Source: Chloroflexota bacterium | Lineage (GTDB): Bacteria > Chloroflexota > Anaerolineae > J102 | Assembly: GCA_029782215.1 (NCBI GenBank) | Contig: JAKOVD010000110.1 | Span: 1 to 64,000 of the forward strand | DNA: 64,000 nt | Reading direction: 5' to 3' | Shown: one piece after another, positions 1 through 8,394 of the stretch | How positions within the stretch are numbered: the stretch's first letter is position 1 | Layout of the letters: each line of letters opens with the position of its first letter | Position numbers and translations under genes: made by a program | The notes under the pieces: generated by a model | The model's input: only the letters and a program-made list of their open reading frames with translations | Told to the model about the DNA's origin: nothing | Database searches by the model: none

Positions 1-358
1 CGATCTCGTTCGTGTTCTTCCCGTACTTCTGCAGCAGGAGTGGCTGGTATTCCCCGTTGCGGTCCCGCGGCACCTGGATCGTCTGGTCCCCGGCCGACGT
101 CCGCAGCTCCCGCTGGCGCTTGCCGTTGCGGCTGTTCCCGCTGTTGCGACCCTCGGCTGCATAGCGCTCGTAGCCGAGTTGGCCGGTCAACTCCCCTTCC
201 AACATCGTTTCGATCGTCCGCGCAAATAGCCGGGCGAAGATGCCGTCCTTGCCGAAGAAGTCATCCAGTGACTGCGCCTGGCTCAACTCCTTCTGCATCT
301 CTTCGACGGTCGGTACGGGAAGGGGGCGTTTCAGTGTGGTATTCGTGTCCTGATTCAT
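1..358 (-). CDS. IS256-family (mutator-type) transposase, N-terminal part, cut by window edge
   Basis: Reading leftward from an ATG at 358-356, the frame stays open to the window edge for about 119 codons. It encodes a typical IS256-type transposase N-terminus: a leader, then FGKDGIFARLF, a TIETMLEGELTGQLGYE-like helix, and the NSRNGKRQRELRTSAGD region with VPRDRNGEYQP. These enzymes are DDE transposases that cut and paste the element; the catalytic Asp/Asp/Glu lie beyond the part visible here. No clear Shine-Dalgarno precedes the ATG. Whether the element is intact cannot be judged because its other end is outside the window. Confidence 0.85.
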   Translation of the reverse strand, partial: MNQDTNTTLKRPLPVPTVEEMQKELSQAQSLDDFFGKDGIFARLFARTIETMLEGELTGQLGYERYAAEGRNSGNSRNGKRQRELRTSAGDQTIQVPRDRNGEYQPLLLQKYGKNTNEI

Positions 359-465
359 GGTTCTTGACTCTTGTGGCTGCGATGTGGTGGATTCCAATTC
401 TGGTCTCTCCACCCTCTACTCAACCGTGATTCATTTCCACACTCTTTCTTACATGGTCTTGGGCG
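1..465 (-). mobile_element. IS256-family insertion sequence, partial
   Basis: The transposase is followed outward by about 100 bases of non-coding DNA. Around 428-462 there is a stretch reading (minus strand) TGTAAGAAAGAGTGTGG, which resembles the terminal inverted repeat region of IS256-type elements. The outer boundary near 455-465 is a guess, since the matching right end and the target duplication are not in the window. Confidence 0.5.
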
Positions 466-636
466 ACACAGAGCGACGCCACTGGCAGCATTCGCGCGGT
501 GTCGGGCTGGTCTCAAGCGCGAGACCTAACACTGGGTCCCGTCTGACCGTGCTGTCCACGCGCCTCATCGGCTCTGCCTTGAGCGCTCAAGAGGGTTGCC
601 GTCCGAAACTGCGGCTGCGATCCCCCGATCTCTTCG

Positions 637-1047
637 TCAGATTCCGGGAGCCATGGCGTGTTCAACGTTGTCAGTTGTCTCCGGCCTCACAGTCTCAACG
701 CCGCCCACCACGTGGGGGAGTGCATCCAATAGACGCTCAAACACAGCCCGCATCCTGTCCCACCGGTCCGCAGCACAGACTCCCACAACGAGAATCTACG
801 GCGCTTGTCCCCCAAGCGCCGTGAGAGCCTGGTCCTTCTGCGGCTTTAGCTGGTCGTCGTCATACACATCCAACAGCACAAGCCGCGGCTCCATGGCGCC
901 CTGGGCCAGTATCCTCTCAGCATAGCGCAGGCCGGGCACCCCCATCACCTCGTACCCCGCCTCCTCCAGTTCTGCCAGGAGCAGGGTCCGGCTTTGCCGG
1001 TCAGGTACGGTCAGAAGGATGTCACGCCGCAGCGGCCTGCCCTCCAA
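637..1047 (-). pseudogene. Response-regulator receiver-like gene with an in-frame TAG
   Basis: From a TTG at 1047 (overlapping the end of the upstream gene by 26 bases) the frame encodes a receiver-like fold: strand 1 and helix 1 (ILLTVPDRQSRTLL), a third strand with an Asp (PRLVLLDVYDD), then LGGQAP and a TAG at 798-796. Reading through the TAG in the same frame continues as strand 4 (ILVVGVCAADRW) and a C-terminal RPETTDNVEHAM helix resembling the end of receiver domains, stopping at 637-639. The acidic pocket and the conserved Lys look degenerate. It is most simply a pseudogene; a sequencing error or an expressed truncated protein of 83 residues are alternatives. Confidence 0.6.
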
Positions 1048-1948
1048 GCCTGCTGGCTTCCCATAGGCGGTCCGCCAGGTCGCCGATGAGGTCGCCCTTG
1101 GCCAGGCGCGTCCGCCACTCCTCCAGAATGCCGCTCTCGCCGTAGTAGGCGCCGGCCACCTGCCCGCACACGGCCGCCGTCGTGTCGGCGTCGTCCCCCA
1201 GGTTGGCGGCCTTCAGGATGGCATCTCGAAAGGAATCGGTCGTGGCGAAGCACCACAGCGCCGCTTCCAGGCTCTCGATCACATAGCCGGTTCCGCGCAC
1301 CTGGTCCTCGGACTTGTGGCGATAGTCCCCCCTGGCAATGGCCGCGACCTTGGCCGACAGCCGCTGGACATCCCCGTGGCCGTACAACACCTCCTCCTTG
1401 GGCCGCCCATCCAGGGTGCTGATCAGGATGGAGGCGAACAGCCGGCAGGCGTCCAGGCACTCAGGGCAGCTATGCGTCGTGGCCGAACTCAGTCCTGCCT
1501 TCTCTATCGCCGCCGCCCGGTCCGGCCAGTAGAACATCGGCACGGGCGCCAGCCTCATAATGCTGCCATTGCCCGCGGTGTCGGGCGACGTGGAGCCGGC
1601 ATAGGGCTTGTTCGTTTGTCTGTAGCGCCGGAGCGCCGACGACACCGTGCCGCCGATGTCGAAGCACCGTTTTGTGCTGCTCAGATAGCCTTCATCCCGC
1701 CAGCGGCAGTAGCGATCCATCTGGTCGCGGGGATCGAACCCCTCTGTCTCCACCAGGCTGGTCGCCAGGCAGAGGGCCATCGAGGTGTCGTCTGTCCATT
1801 GCCCCAGCTTGAGTCCAAACGGCCCGCCCCCTACCATGTTCGTCACCGGCGCAAACGTGCCGCGCTGCTTGAACTCCACCGTCGTGCCCACGGCGTCTCC
1901 CGCCGCCAGGCCCAACAGGCAACCGCGAAAGCGTTCGTGTGTGTTCAT
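1022..1948 (-). CDS. ADP-ribosylglycohydrolase (DraG/ARH-like) family protein
   Basis: A 308-residue protein with the hallmark ADP-ribosylglycohydrolase motifs: an N-terminal GCLLGLAAGDAVGTTVEF, WTDDTSMAL at about 51-59 (Thr52, Asp53, Asp54 as metal ligands), GNGSIMR near 127, and GDDADTTAAVCG at 251-262 supplying the second set of Mg ligands (Asp253, Asp255, Thr256). Family members remove ADP-ribose from modified proteins or related N- or O-glycosidic conjugates; the substrate here is not predictable. The protein is cytosolic, as there is no signal peptide. The ATG at 1948 is in the usual place for the family. The interrupted receiver-like gene overlaps its 3' end. Confidence 0.93.
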   Translation of the reverse strand: MNTHERFRGCLLGLAAGDAVGTTVEFKQRGTFAPVTNMVGGGPFGLKLGQWTDDTSMALCLATSLVETEGFDPRDQMDRYCRWRDEGYLSSTKRCFDIGGTVSSALRRYRQTNKPYAGSTSPDTAGNGSIMRLAPVPMFYWPDRAAAIEKAGLSSATTHSCPECLDACRLFASILISTLDGRPKEEVLYGHGDVQRLSAKVAAIARGDYRHKSEDQVRGTGYVIESLEAALWCFATTDSFRDAILKAANLGDDADTTAAVCGQVAGAYYGESGILEEWRTRLAKGDLIGDLADRLWEASRLGGQAAAA

Positions 1949-2056
1949 GAGCCTTCAGCCTCCAGGACAGAGCTTAACGTGAGGGTGATGTGCCGTCAAG
2001 CCCACAACGTCGCGGAGGTGGCAGCGGCAACCCAGGTGCCCGCCGCAACAAAACAA

Positions 2057-2085
2057 AGCAGCGCAAGTTCCTCACTTGCGCTGCT
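2057..2085 (-). terminator. Intrinsic terminator downstream of methylglyoxal synthase gene
   Basis: There is a perfect 12-bp inverted repeat (2057-2068 against 2074-2085) with a 5-base loop. On the minus strand the right arm is followed by TTTGTTTTGTTG, which fits a rho-independent terminator placed 80 bases after the stop of mgsA. Confidence 0.85.
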
Positions 2086-2165
2086 AAGGCTTGTCCGTTG
2101 ACCGGTCGTACGCATCAACAAGGCGCCGGCCCATCATGCAGAAGGACGCGACTCACGTGATGGAC

Positions 2166-2687
2166 TCACAAGGCGAGTTCGAGGATAAGTTCCTCTGCGG
2201 GCTCCTGCGTCGGCGCCTCTTCCTCGGCAAGGTCGATGGGGCGTGTCCGATAGGTCTCGTAGTCTGGCACCAGCCGGTCATACTCGCCATCCATCAGCGG
2301 CGAGGAGATCATGAAGTCCGCGGACGCGCGGTTGCAGGCGATGGGGATGTTCCAGACGACCGCCATCCGCAGCAGCGCCTTGACGTCGGGATCGTGGGGC
2401 ATAGGTTCGAGCGGGTCCCAGAAGAAGATCAGGAAGTCGATTTCGCCGTCGACGATTTTGGCGCCGATCTGCTGATCACCGCCCAAGGGACCGCTGCGCA
2501 GCTTCCGGATCGGGAAGCCGAGCTCCTGCTCCAGGATGGTGCCCGTGGTTCCGGTCGCGTACACCTCATGGTGCGCCAGCAGGTCACGATTGAACTTGGC
2601 CCACTGGACCAGGTCCCGTTTCTTGTTATCATGGGCCACGAGCGCAATCCGCTTGTCGTGCTCCATGGCTATCTTTTTCTGTGTCAT
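2166..2687 (-). CDS. mgsA: Methylglyoxal synthase
   Basis: A 173-residue protein converting dihydroxyacetone phosphate to methylglyoxal and phosphate, a bypass that relieves sugar-phosphate stress. Clear motifs: ALVAHDNKK (His19, Asp20), ATGTTG (45-49), [11 protein letters not shown] (Gly66, Asp71), [18 protein letters not shown] (Asp91, His98, Asp101). With the ATG at 2687 the catalytic residues fall at the same numbers as I recall for E. coli MgsA, which favours this start over Met8. The last 20 or so residues form an acidic, Glu/Pro-rich tail not needed for the fold. The gene is monocistronic and is followed by a strong terminator. Confidence 0.95.
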   Translation of the reverse strand: MTQKKIAMEHDKRIALVAHDNKKRDLVQWAKFNRDLLAHHEVYATGTTGTILEQELGFPIRKLRSGPLGGDQQIGAKIVDGEIDFLIFFWDPLEPMPHDPDVKALLRMAVVWNIPIACNRASADFMISSPLMDGEYDRLVPDYETYRTRPIDLAEEEAPTQEPAEELILELAL

Positions 2688-2779
2688 CTTACGTGGTTGA
2701 TCCTGTCTGCCTGGCGGCAGAATGATTGCATGTCAGAGACGCCGGGCCTCCCCGGTCGGACTCTCAGACCGCATGAATA

Positions 2780-2798
2780 AGGCGGCGAAGCGCCGCCT
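2780..2798 (-). terminator. GC-rich hairpin, weak terminator candidate
   Basis: A perfect 8-bp stem (AGGCGGCG/CGCCGCCT) with a 3-base loop lies between mgsA and the GyrI-like gene, downstream of the latter on the minus strand. The following TATTC is only weakly T-rich, so termination is uncertain. Confidence 0.4.
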
Positions 2799-2922
2799 GT
2801 ACTCCCACAATGCTCCACCCCGCCATCGATTGCAGTAGTCTTCCTTCCGCGTTTTTCCCCGCGCCCGCGCCAATACCGCCTTGTTCAGTCCCTTTCCTGC
2901 TGGTTGACAGGCGTCGAGCGCC

Positions 2923-3390
2923 TCAGATCGCGGGCCGAACCGGGATGGCGACCTGCGTCTCTAGCTGGCTGTGCGGTGTGGTTCCGGGGTCGTTGAGATA
3001 GATCTCGTACGCCGGTCCCGCCGCCTCGTACCGGTTTTCCTTCATCCAGGCCGTCAACGCCGCGTAGGCCGCTCCCATCTTGTTGTAAGGTCCCACGTGC
3101 AGGCACACTGCCGTAGCGCCGCCCGGCACAAGAGTCGGCCGCACCTCGCCTGCACCTGGCAAGGGCTGCGCCACGGGGAACCCGATCTCGACATCAAGGT
3201 CCTGCATGTCATCGTTGTAATAAGCGCTGAAAGGCGGTCCCGAGGGAGACTGCCCCAGGCTGCCCAGGTGGGCGAAGATGGCACCGTAAGCGTCCCCAAG
3301 GACGTTGGGCAGGTTTTGCACTGGCGTGCGGGTTCGCACCACCAGCGCTGGCACGGACTCCCGCTGCTCAAGAGTGACCACGTAAGCCAT
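2923..3390 (-). CDS. GyrI-like / AraC effector-binding domain protein (stand-alone)
   Basis: A 155-residue protein made of a single GyrI-like effector-binding domain (SOUL/BRCT-like two-repeat fold). Visible markers are the opening YVVTLEQRESVPALVVR strand, the VEIGFPVAQPLPGAGEV segment, the strand/turn CLHVGPYNKMGAAYAALTAWM, and a closing YEIYLNDPGTTPHSQLETQVAIPV with the conserved acidic and Pro residues. Family members bind small lipophilic ligands, either fused to AraC/MerR regulators or alone. There is no DNA-binding domain here, so a role as a stand-alone ligand binder or hydrolase is more likely than transcription control. Confidence 0.85.
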   Translation of the reverse strand: MAYVVTLEQRESVPALVVRTRTPVQNLPNVLGDAYGAIFAHLGSLGQSPSGPPFSAYYNDDMQDLDVEIGFPVAQPLPGAGEVRPTLVPGGATAVCLHVGPYNKMGAAYAALTAWMKENRYEAAGPAYEIYLNDPGTTPHSQLETQVAIPVRPAI

Positions 3391-3552
3391 TTCTGGCCTC
3401 CTTTGCTTGGCGAATCGCCATGGCTAGAGTAGGTACGGTCAATTGTTCAACGGTATAGCCTAATTCGGCGCCAGTTGTTTCACAAGCGCCAGGCAGAGGG
3501 ACGGCGGCGCCCCGTCGCTGGACGCGCAAGCCGCTACCCTCCGGGCCACGGT

Positions 3553-6138
3553 TCACGAGGTTTGGCAAAGGTAGACCGGCATGAATAGCAGCCCTTCGCC
3601 GGGCGTCAGTTCATGGGCCCCTACATCACAGACTGCGCTGCCATCATCGTCGCCGTCCACCGGCCGTGGCCATCCCCGTTGGTCAGTGCTGGGACAGCCA
3701 TCGTTGGTTCCTCCATCGATCGCGACGCTGCCAGGCCCGAGCGGAAAGTAGGATGGCCAACCTGAAAGCTTGCCCAGCGCAAGCTGGTCCGGTGTAACCT
3801 GTGTGAAACCTGGCAAACACGTACCATCAGTGGCGAGGTTGTGACTGCTGGCCGCATCCAGGGATGATGTCAACCAGCACTCTCCACCCGAGCTGCTGTT
3901 GCCGACAATCGTGTTCTTGAGGGTGGCCGTGCCGGTGTCGTGGAGGCCGCCGCCCCAATTCCCGGCGCTGTTGCCCCAGAACGTGGCGTTGGTCACGGCC
4001 AGCTCCTGTTCGTTGTCAATGCCTCCTCCCACAGTCGTAGCCGTGTTGCCGGAGAAGGTCGCGTTGACCACCGCCAGTGTGCCTTTCAGATTGTTGGCGA
4101 TCGCACCGCCCCTTCCGGCCTGGTTGTCTGAGAAGCTGCTGCCCGCGATGGACACCGGACCTGCCCAGTTGTCGATGGCGCCCCCCAGGCTCACGGCGTG
4201 ATTGCCGGTAAAGGCGCTGCCATCGATGCTCATTTGCGCTCCGAAGGTGTTCTCGATGGCGCCGCCCCATTCATTGGCGCCGTTGCCGGAGAAACGGCTG
4301 CGGCTCACGGTCAAATGGCTGTCCCCGGTATTGTAGATGGCGCCGCCGGTATCGGCGTTGTTGCCTGAAAACGACGATCGCTCCACGATCAGCGTGCTGT
4401 CGCCTCCGTTGTAGATCGCTCCCCCCTGTAAACCATCGTTGTCCGCAAAGGTGCAGCGCGTGAGGGTCACCTGGCTGCCGTAGTTGGTGCGGATCGCAGC
4501 GCCGTTGAAGTTGGCATGGCTGGCGGTAAAGACGCTGTCCGCGATCGCCAGCGTCGCGCCGCTCACGTCAATACCACCGCCGATGACGGCCAATCCGTGC
4601 GCGAAGGTAAGCCCCTTGACGCTGGATGTGGCGCAGCATTGGAACCAAAAGAAGTAGGTGGCGTCGTTCCCGCTGATCGTGAGGCGATCTGCGCCCGGCC
4701 CCAGGATGCTGAGATCCTTGTCGACTTCGAGCCAGCGGCTCAGCACCAAGGTGCCGGTCACGCTGAAGTCGATCGTGTAGCCCGGGCTGGCGACGGCGAT
4801 GGCGTCCCGCAGCGAGCAGTCCCCGTCCGTGCAACTCCCATCCGCGACATCCGCAAGCGTGTTGACCGTGATCGGGTGAGAGTGGGCAGTCGGCGTGACG
4901 GTGGGCGTCCGGCTTGGCGAAGCGGTCGGGGTGGGCGTGCGTGTCGTCGTGGGTGTGGGGCTAGGACCCGAGGTCTTGGTTGCCGTGGGGGTAATGGCCC
5001 CCGGATTGGCGCTGGCGTAGTAGATCTCAGGAGCTGTTCCTGCCGTCTGCCAGACGATGTGCGGGACATCCTGCGCACTAACGGCGATAGCCGCGCCCTC
5101 ACCCTCCGTTCCCACTAACAAGAGCGCCTGGCCTTCCGACCACACACCATCCGGCGAACGCCTGGCGTATGAGGTGCCGATGTGGTGGACCTTCCACACG
5201 ACGTGAACGGCGCCCGCAGGACCCACGGCCAAGTCATAGTCCCCGATGTCCCCGGCAAGAACCAGGGTTGGAGCGGACCACGCGCCGCCCGGCGGCTTGT
5301 CGGCGTACATAAGGCCGCCGCTCTGCCAGACGGCGTGCAGCCCGCCGTCGCTGCCCACGGCCAGTTTGGGCGCCAAGCCGCCCAGGGAACCGGAGATTTT
5401 CAACGGCTCGGACCACTTGCCGGCATTGGAGCGCATACTGTAGTAGATGTTCGGGTGGTTGAATTGCTCACGGTCCCATTGCCATACGACGTGTACGTTT
5501 CCGGCCGAATCTACAGCCACTGAGGGAGCATGACAGAAGTTGGTCCCACCCGCGACCTTCTCCCGCGCCCCCCACGGAGACCCTCCAGAGCCTTCGGCGT
5601 AGTAGATGGTGAAGAAGTTCTCCCATACCAGGTGTGCCGTTCCGCCCGCGCTCACCGCCAGATCGGGCCTGAGCGAAGCGCCGAAGTCGTTGGTCGCCAG
5701 CACGGGCACCGCCCAGGTTCCACCGGCTGGACGCCAACTGTACATGATGTCGGCGTCTCCCGTCGTTCGGGACGATTCCTCGTACCATACCGCGTGGACG
5801 TCCCCGGTGGCGCCGGCAGCAAGTACTACATTGTCGACGATGGCGGTCGACTCCGGCTTGCGCGATAGGTCGGCAGGTGCAGACCAGGCGCCTGCTAGGG
5901 ACCGGACCGTCCAGTCGATTCTTCCACCTCCTCCTGCTTCCTCCCAGGCCACCAGAGGGTTGCCCGCGGTGTCCACCGCGATTTCAGGCTCAAGTGAAAG
6001 CGCAGCGCTGTGTGACAGGTTCACAGGCGCCGTCCACTGCAGCGACCCGGCTTTGGCGGGCATATGGGATATCTGGGTCCATGCCCATAGCCAGAACAAA
6101 ACGAAAGCCATGATGCCCGCAAGAACACGCTTGCCCAT
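3553..6138 (-). CDS. Large secreted protein: seven-repeat beta-propeller, PT-rich linker, parallel beta-helix (choice-of-anchor Q-like end)
   Basis: An 861-residue exported protein. The ATG at 6138 is chosen over the upstream TTG at 6156 because GAGGAGG lies at ideal spacing before it. Residues 1-30 are a signal peptide. Seven repeats follow, each with a VDxAGNxHxVW-type strand and a WSxPxxLS-type strand, suggesting a seven-bladed propeller. A Thr/Pro-rich linker leads to a CSLRDAI motif, then many GGAIxN/SxFSGN repeats typical of right-handed beta-helices (Omp/pectate-lyase-like). The end (DQRGWPRPVDGDDDG...CDVGAHEL) matches the choice-of-anchor Q region. It is probably a cell-surface adhesin or polysaccharide-binding protein; the function is unknown. 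Confidence 0.85.
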   Translation of the reverse strand: MGKRVLAGIMAFVLFWLWAWTQISHMPAKAGSLQWTAPVNLSHSAALSLEPEIAVDTAGNPLVAWEEAGGGGRIDWTVRSLAGAWSAPADLSRKPESTAIVDNVVLAAGATGDVHAVWYEESSRTTGDADIMYSWRPAGGTWAVPVLATNDFGASLRPDLAVSAGGTAHLVWENFFTIYYAEGSGGSPWGAREKVAGGTNFCHAPSVAVDSAGNVHVVWQWDREQFNHPNIYYSMRSNAGKWSEPLKISGSLGGLAPKLAVGSDGGLHAVWQSGGLMYADKPPGGAWSAPTLVLAGDIGDYDLAVGPAGAVHVVWKVHHIGTSYARRSPDGVWSEGQALLLVGTEGEGAAIAVSAQDVPHIVWQTAGTAPEIYYASANPGAITPTATKTSGPSPTPTTTRTPTPTASPSRTPTVTPTAHSHPITVNTLADVADGSCTDGDCSLRDAIAVASPGYTIDFSVTGTLVLSRWLEVDKDLSILGPGADRLTISGNDATYFFWFQCCATSSVKGLTFAHGLAVIGGGIDVSGATLAIADSVFTASHANFNGAAIRTNYGSQVTLTRCTFADNDGLQGGAIYNGGDSTLIVERSSFSGNNADTGGAIYNTGDSHLTVSRSRFSGNGANEWGGAIENTFGAQMSIDGSAFTGNHAVSLGGAIDNWAGPVSIAGSSFSDNQAGRGGAIANNLKGTLAVVNATFSGNTATTVGGGIDNEQELAVTNATFWGNSAGNWGGGLHDTGTATLKNTIVGNSSSGGECWLTSSLDAASSHNLATDGTCLPGFTQVTPDQLALGKLSGWPSYFPLGPGSVAIDGGTNDGCPSTDQRGWPRPVDGDDDGSAVCDVGAHELTPGEGLLFMPVYLCQTS

Positions 6139-6161
6139 CGCATCTGGCCTCCTCAAGCCTG

Positions 6162-6190
6162 ATTATAGGACGCTTCCCTGGGCCTGTCAC
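6162..6190 (-). promoter_or_regulatory. Sigma70-type promoter for the large secreted protein
   Basis: On the minus strand GTGACA (6190-6185) is separated by 17 bases from TATAAT (6167-6162). This puts the start of transcription about 15-20 bases before the ATG at 6138, with GAGGAGG inside the short leader. Confidence 0.75.
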
Positions 6191-6334
6191 GCGGCCCGAA
6201 AACTCCGTGCGCGGCGTCCACGGGACCCGTGCCGCCACCAGCGCCGGCCCCTGTGGGTTGACAATTCACCCATCGCATGTTTTCACGCCAGCCGATAACG
6301 TGTAACATGTACCTACCTCGCCGAGCTCTGACCT

Positions 6335-6360
6335 ACAACGTTCAACGTTCAACCTGCAAC
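6335..6360. repeat. Word-like repeat (CAACGTT units) directly before a start codon
   Basis: CAACGTTCAACGTTCAACCTGC-like DNA sits 8 bases before the ATG of the flippase gene, where a Shine-Dalgarno would be expected. The same units recur before hisZ at 46664-46691. Confidence 0.7.
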
Positions 6361-6368
6361 CCATCTCT

Positions 6369-7811
6369 ATGACCTCTGACGCCCGGGCGATGAGCCGCAA
6401 TCTCTCGCTCATTACCCTCAACAAGGTTGCCCAGCTCATCGGTGGGATGCTCTGGGCCCTACTCATACCTCGTTGGCTGGGCCCCGAAACCTATGGCATG
6501 TTCGCCCTGGCCATGTCGATCTCGCTCCTCCTCTGGTGGGTGGGCGATTTCGGCGGCCTGGAGGTCTTCGGTCGCTACATGCCGGCGCTGCTGGAGCGGC
6601 AGCCCGAACAAGCCCACGAGCTGTTCAACCAGTTCTTCATCCTGCGCGTTCTCGTCGCCGTCGCTCTCGTGCCCTTCATGCTGATCGTGGGGCCGATGAT
6701 CGCGCCCTGGCTGTCAGGCTGGCCGGCAGCCCTCACGGGCTTGTCTGCAGGCATCCACATCGTCTCCTGGACCAGCTACCACACCCTTTTCGCCCGCAAG
6801 GAGATGGGCAAGTGGTCGGTCGAGCTGTCCTGGCGCCTGCTCACACAATTGCCCCTGATCCTCCTGGTGGGGCAGTACGGCCTGACTGCCCAGATGGCCG
6901 CCTACGCCGCCAACGAGGTCATCTACCTGGCGCTAGGGGTCTGGTGGACGCGCACCTGGTTCAGCCGTGACACGTTCCGGCCGCATCTCGGCTTCCTGCG
7001 TCCCTATCTGCGCATGGGCTCGGGTTTCTGGGTGACCAATATCGGCCTCATCCTGCTCTTTCGCTCCGGCACCGTGCTGGTCCAGATCCTGACCGGCAAC
7101 CCGGTGCAGGTGTCCTACTATGACCTGGCGCTGGTTGTCTTCTTCCTCATCCAGACGATCATCGACCAGTTGGTGCGGGCCTTTCTGCCCACCGTCAGCC
7201 AGTTCCAGGAGGGCGGGCAACAGGATCGCGTCGCCTACTGGCTGCAGATGGTCACGCAGTGGGGTGCAGCGCTGGCCGTCATCGCCGTGATCGCAGCCCA
7301 GTACCTGGCACGCTGGATCATGCCCCTGATCCTCGGCAGAGCCTTCGCCGAATCGGCGCAGGTCCTCCAGATCATGCTTCTCTCCCTGCCCGCTCTCGTC
7401 CTCGTGGGCGTCGGCACGGTGGTTTCCGCCGTCCGCGAATCAGCGCGGGCGAAGCTGATTGCCATCGCCGTCGGCATCGTCGTCTTCTACGGCAGCAGCT
7501 ACCTGCTCACGACCCGCTATGGCGCCGTTGGCGCCGCCTGGTCCCTGAGTCTGGGCCTGACGGTCTACGCGCTTGTTCTCTTCGCCCTCGTGCGCCACGA
7601 CCTCCGCCTGCGCTGGGTCGCTGTCCTGGGCCTTATCGCCCTCGGGGCGCCCTTCCTGGTCGTCCGCCCCCTGGTGGCCGACCACCTCCTCCTCGGCATG
7701 GCTGCAACGCTGTTGGCCGCAGTCATCTACCTTGGTGTTGCCCTGGCGCTGCGCTTGCTCTCACCCGATCCGCTGCGGCTCCTGCCCCGCCTGGTCGCAC
7801 GGGCGCGGTAG
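6369..7811 (+). CDS. Polysaccharide flippase (MOP/MATE superfamily, Wzx-like)
   Basis: A 480-residue integral membrane protein with about 12-14 hydrophobic segments spread over its length and short charged loops, starting NKVAQLIGGMLWALLIPRWLGPETYGMFAL, the usual first helix pair of Wzx/RfbX-type flippases. Such proteins move lipid-linked oligosaccharides across the cytoplasmic membrane for exopolysaccharide or cell-wall glycan assembly. No glycosyltransferases flank it, so the substrate cannot be inferred. Instead of a Shine-Dalgarno, the start is preceded by a CAACGTT repeat. Confidence 0.85.
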   Translation: MTSDARAMSRNLSLITLNKVAQLIGGMLWALLIPRWLGPETYGMFALAMSISLLLWWVGDFGGLEVFGRYMPALLERQPEQAHELFNQFFILRVLVAVALVPFMLIVGPMIAPWLSGWPAALTGLSAGIHIVSWTSYHTLFARKEMGKWSVELSWRLLTQLPLILLVGQYGLTAQMAAYAANEVIYLALGVWWTRTWFSRDTFRPHLGFLRPYLRMGSGFWVTNIGLILLFRSGTVLVQILTGNPVQVSYYDLALVVFFLIQTIIDQLVRAFLPTVSQFQEGGQQDRVAYWLQMVTQWGAALAVIAVIAAQYLARWIMPLILGRAFAESAQVLQIMLLSLPALVLVGVGTVVSAVRESARAKLIAIAVGIVVFYGSSYLLTTRYGAVGAAWSLSLGLTVYALVLFALVRHDLRLRWVAVLGLIALGAPFLVVRPLVADHLLLGMAATLLAAVIYLGVALALRLLSPDPLRLLPRLVARAR

Positions 7812-7879
7812 CGGTTCGCCGACTATCTGTCCCGACCGGCCGCTTTCTTCACGCTGCTGTCCTTCACCTCAGGTGCACC

Positions 7880-8386
7880 ATGCTGCCCGAACTGGCCCTT
7901 TGCCTGGCTCTGCTGGACGACCAGCGCCAGCAGGTCATCGATCTGCTCCGCGACCTCCCTGTGGACGCGCTGAACTGGCGTCCCCTCCCGGACGCTGACG
8001 GCCACGCCACGAACTCCCTGGCCGTGCTGGCCGTCCACATCGCTGGGGCCGAACATTACTGGATCGCCGAGACCCTCGGCGGCTTGCCATCCACACGCAA
8101 CCGCGAGGCCGAGTTCCATACGGAAGTGACAGGGGCGGATCCCCTGATCGCGCGCCTGCAGACGGTCGCCGACGAAACGCGCACCGTGCTGTCCGCCCTG
8201 ACCGCCGAACGCCTGGGGGAGTCAGTACCGGTGCGCGAGCGCGAGGCGCCGGTGCGCTGGTGCATTCTGCACGCCATCGACCATGCCGCCGTGCACCTGG
8301 GACATATGCAGCTTACCTACCAACTCTGGATGGGCGGCGCCAGTCGACCCACCCCACGCTGGTTCGAGCCACTGCCGGCGCCCTGA
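7880..8386 (+). CDS. DinB-family protein (putative metal-dependent transferase)
   Basis: A 168-residue four-helix-bundle protein of the DinB/YfiT class. The three metal-ligand histidines are visible: His in VLAVHIAGAEHYW near residue 55, and two in HAIDHAAVHLGHMQLTYQLW near 140-150. Chosen start: the ATG at 7880, preceded by AGGTG at 5 bases; the same frame is open far upstream but only overlaps the flippase gene. Members include thiol S-transferases and stress-induced proteins; the exact reaction is unknown. It follows the flippase by 68 bases and may be cotranscribed. Confidence 0.88.
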   Translation: MLPELALCLALLDDQRQQVIDLLRDLPVDALNWRPLPDADGHATNSLAVLAVHIAGAEHYWIAETLGGLPSTRNREAEFHTEVTGADPLIARLQTVADETRTVLSALTAERLGESVPVREREAPVRWCILHAIDHAAVHLGHMQLTYQLWMGGASRPTPRWFEPLPAP

Positions 8387-8394
8387 GGTTGGGC

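Noticed and set aside
3368..3568. A 66-codon minus-strand frame between the GyrI-like gene and the large secreted protein
   Set aside because: No ribosome-binding site, no similarity I recognise, and it overlaps both neighbours.
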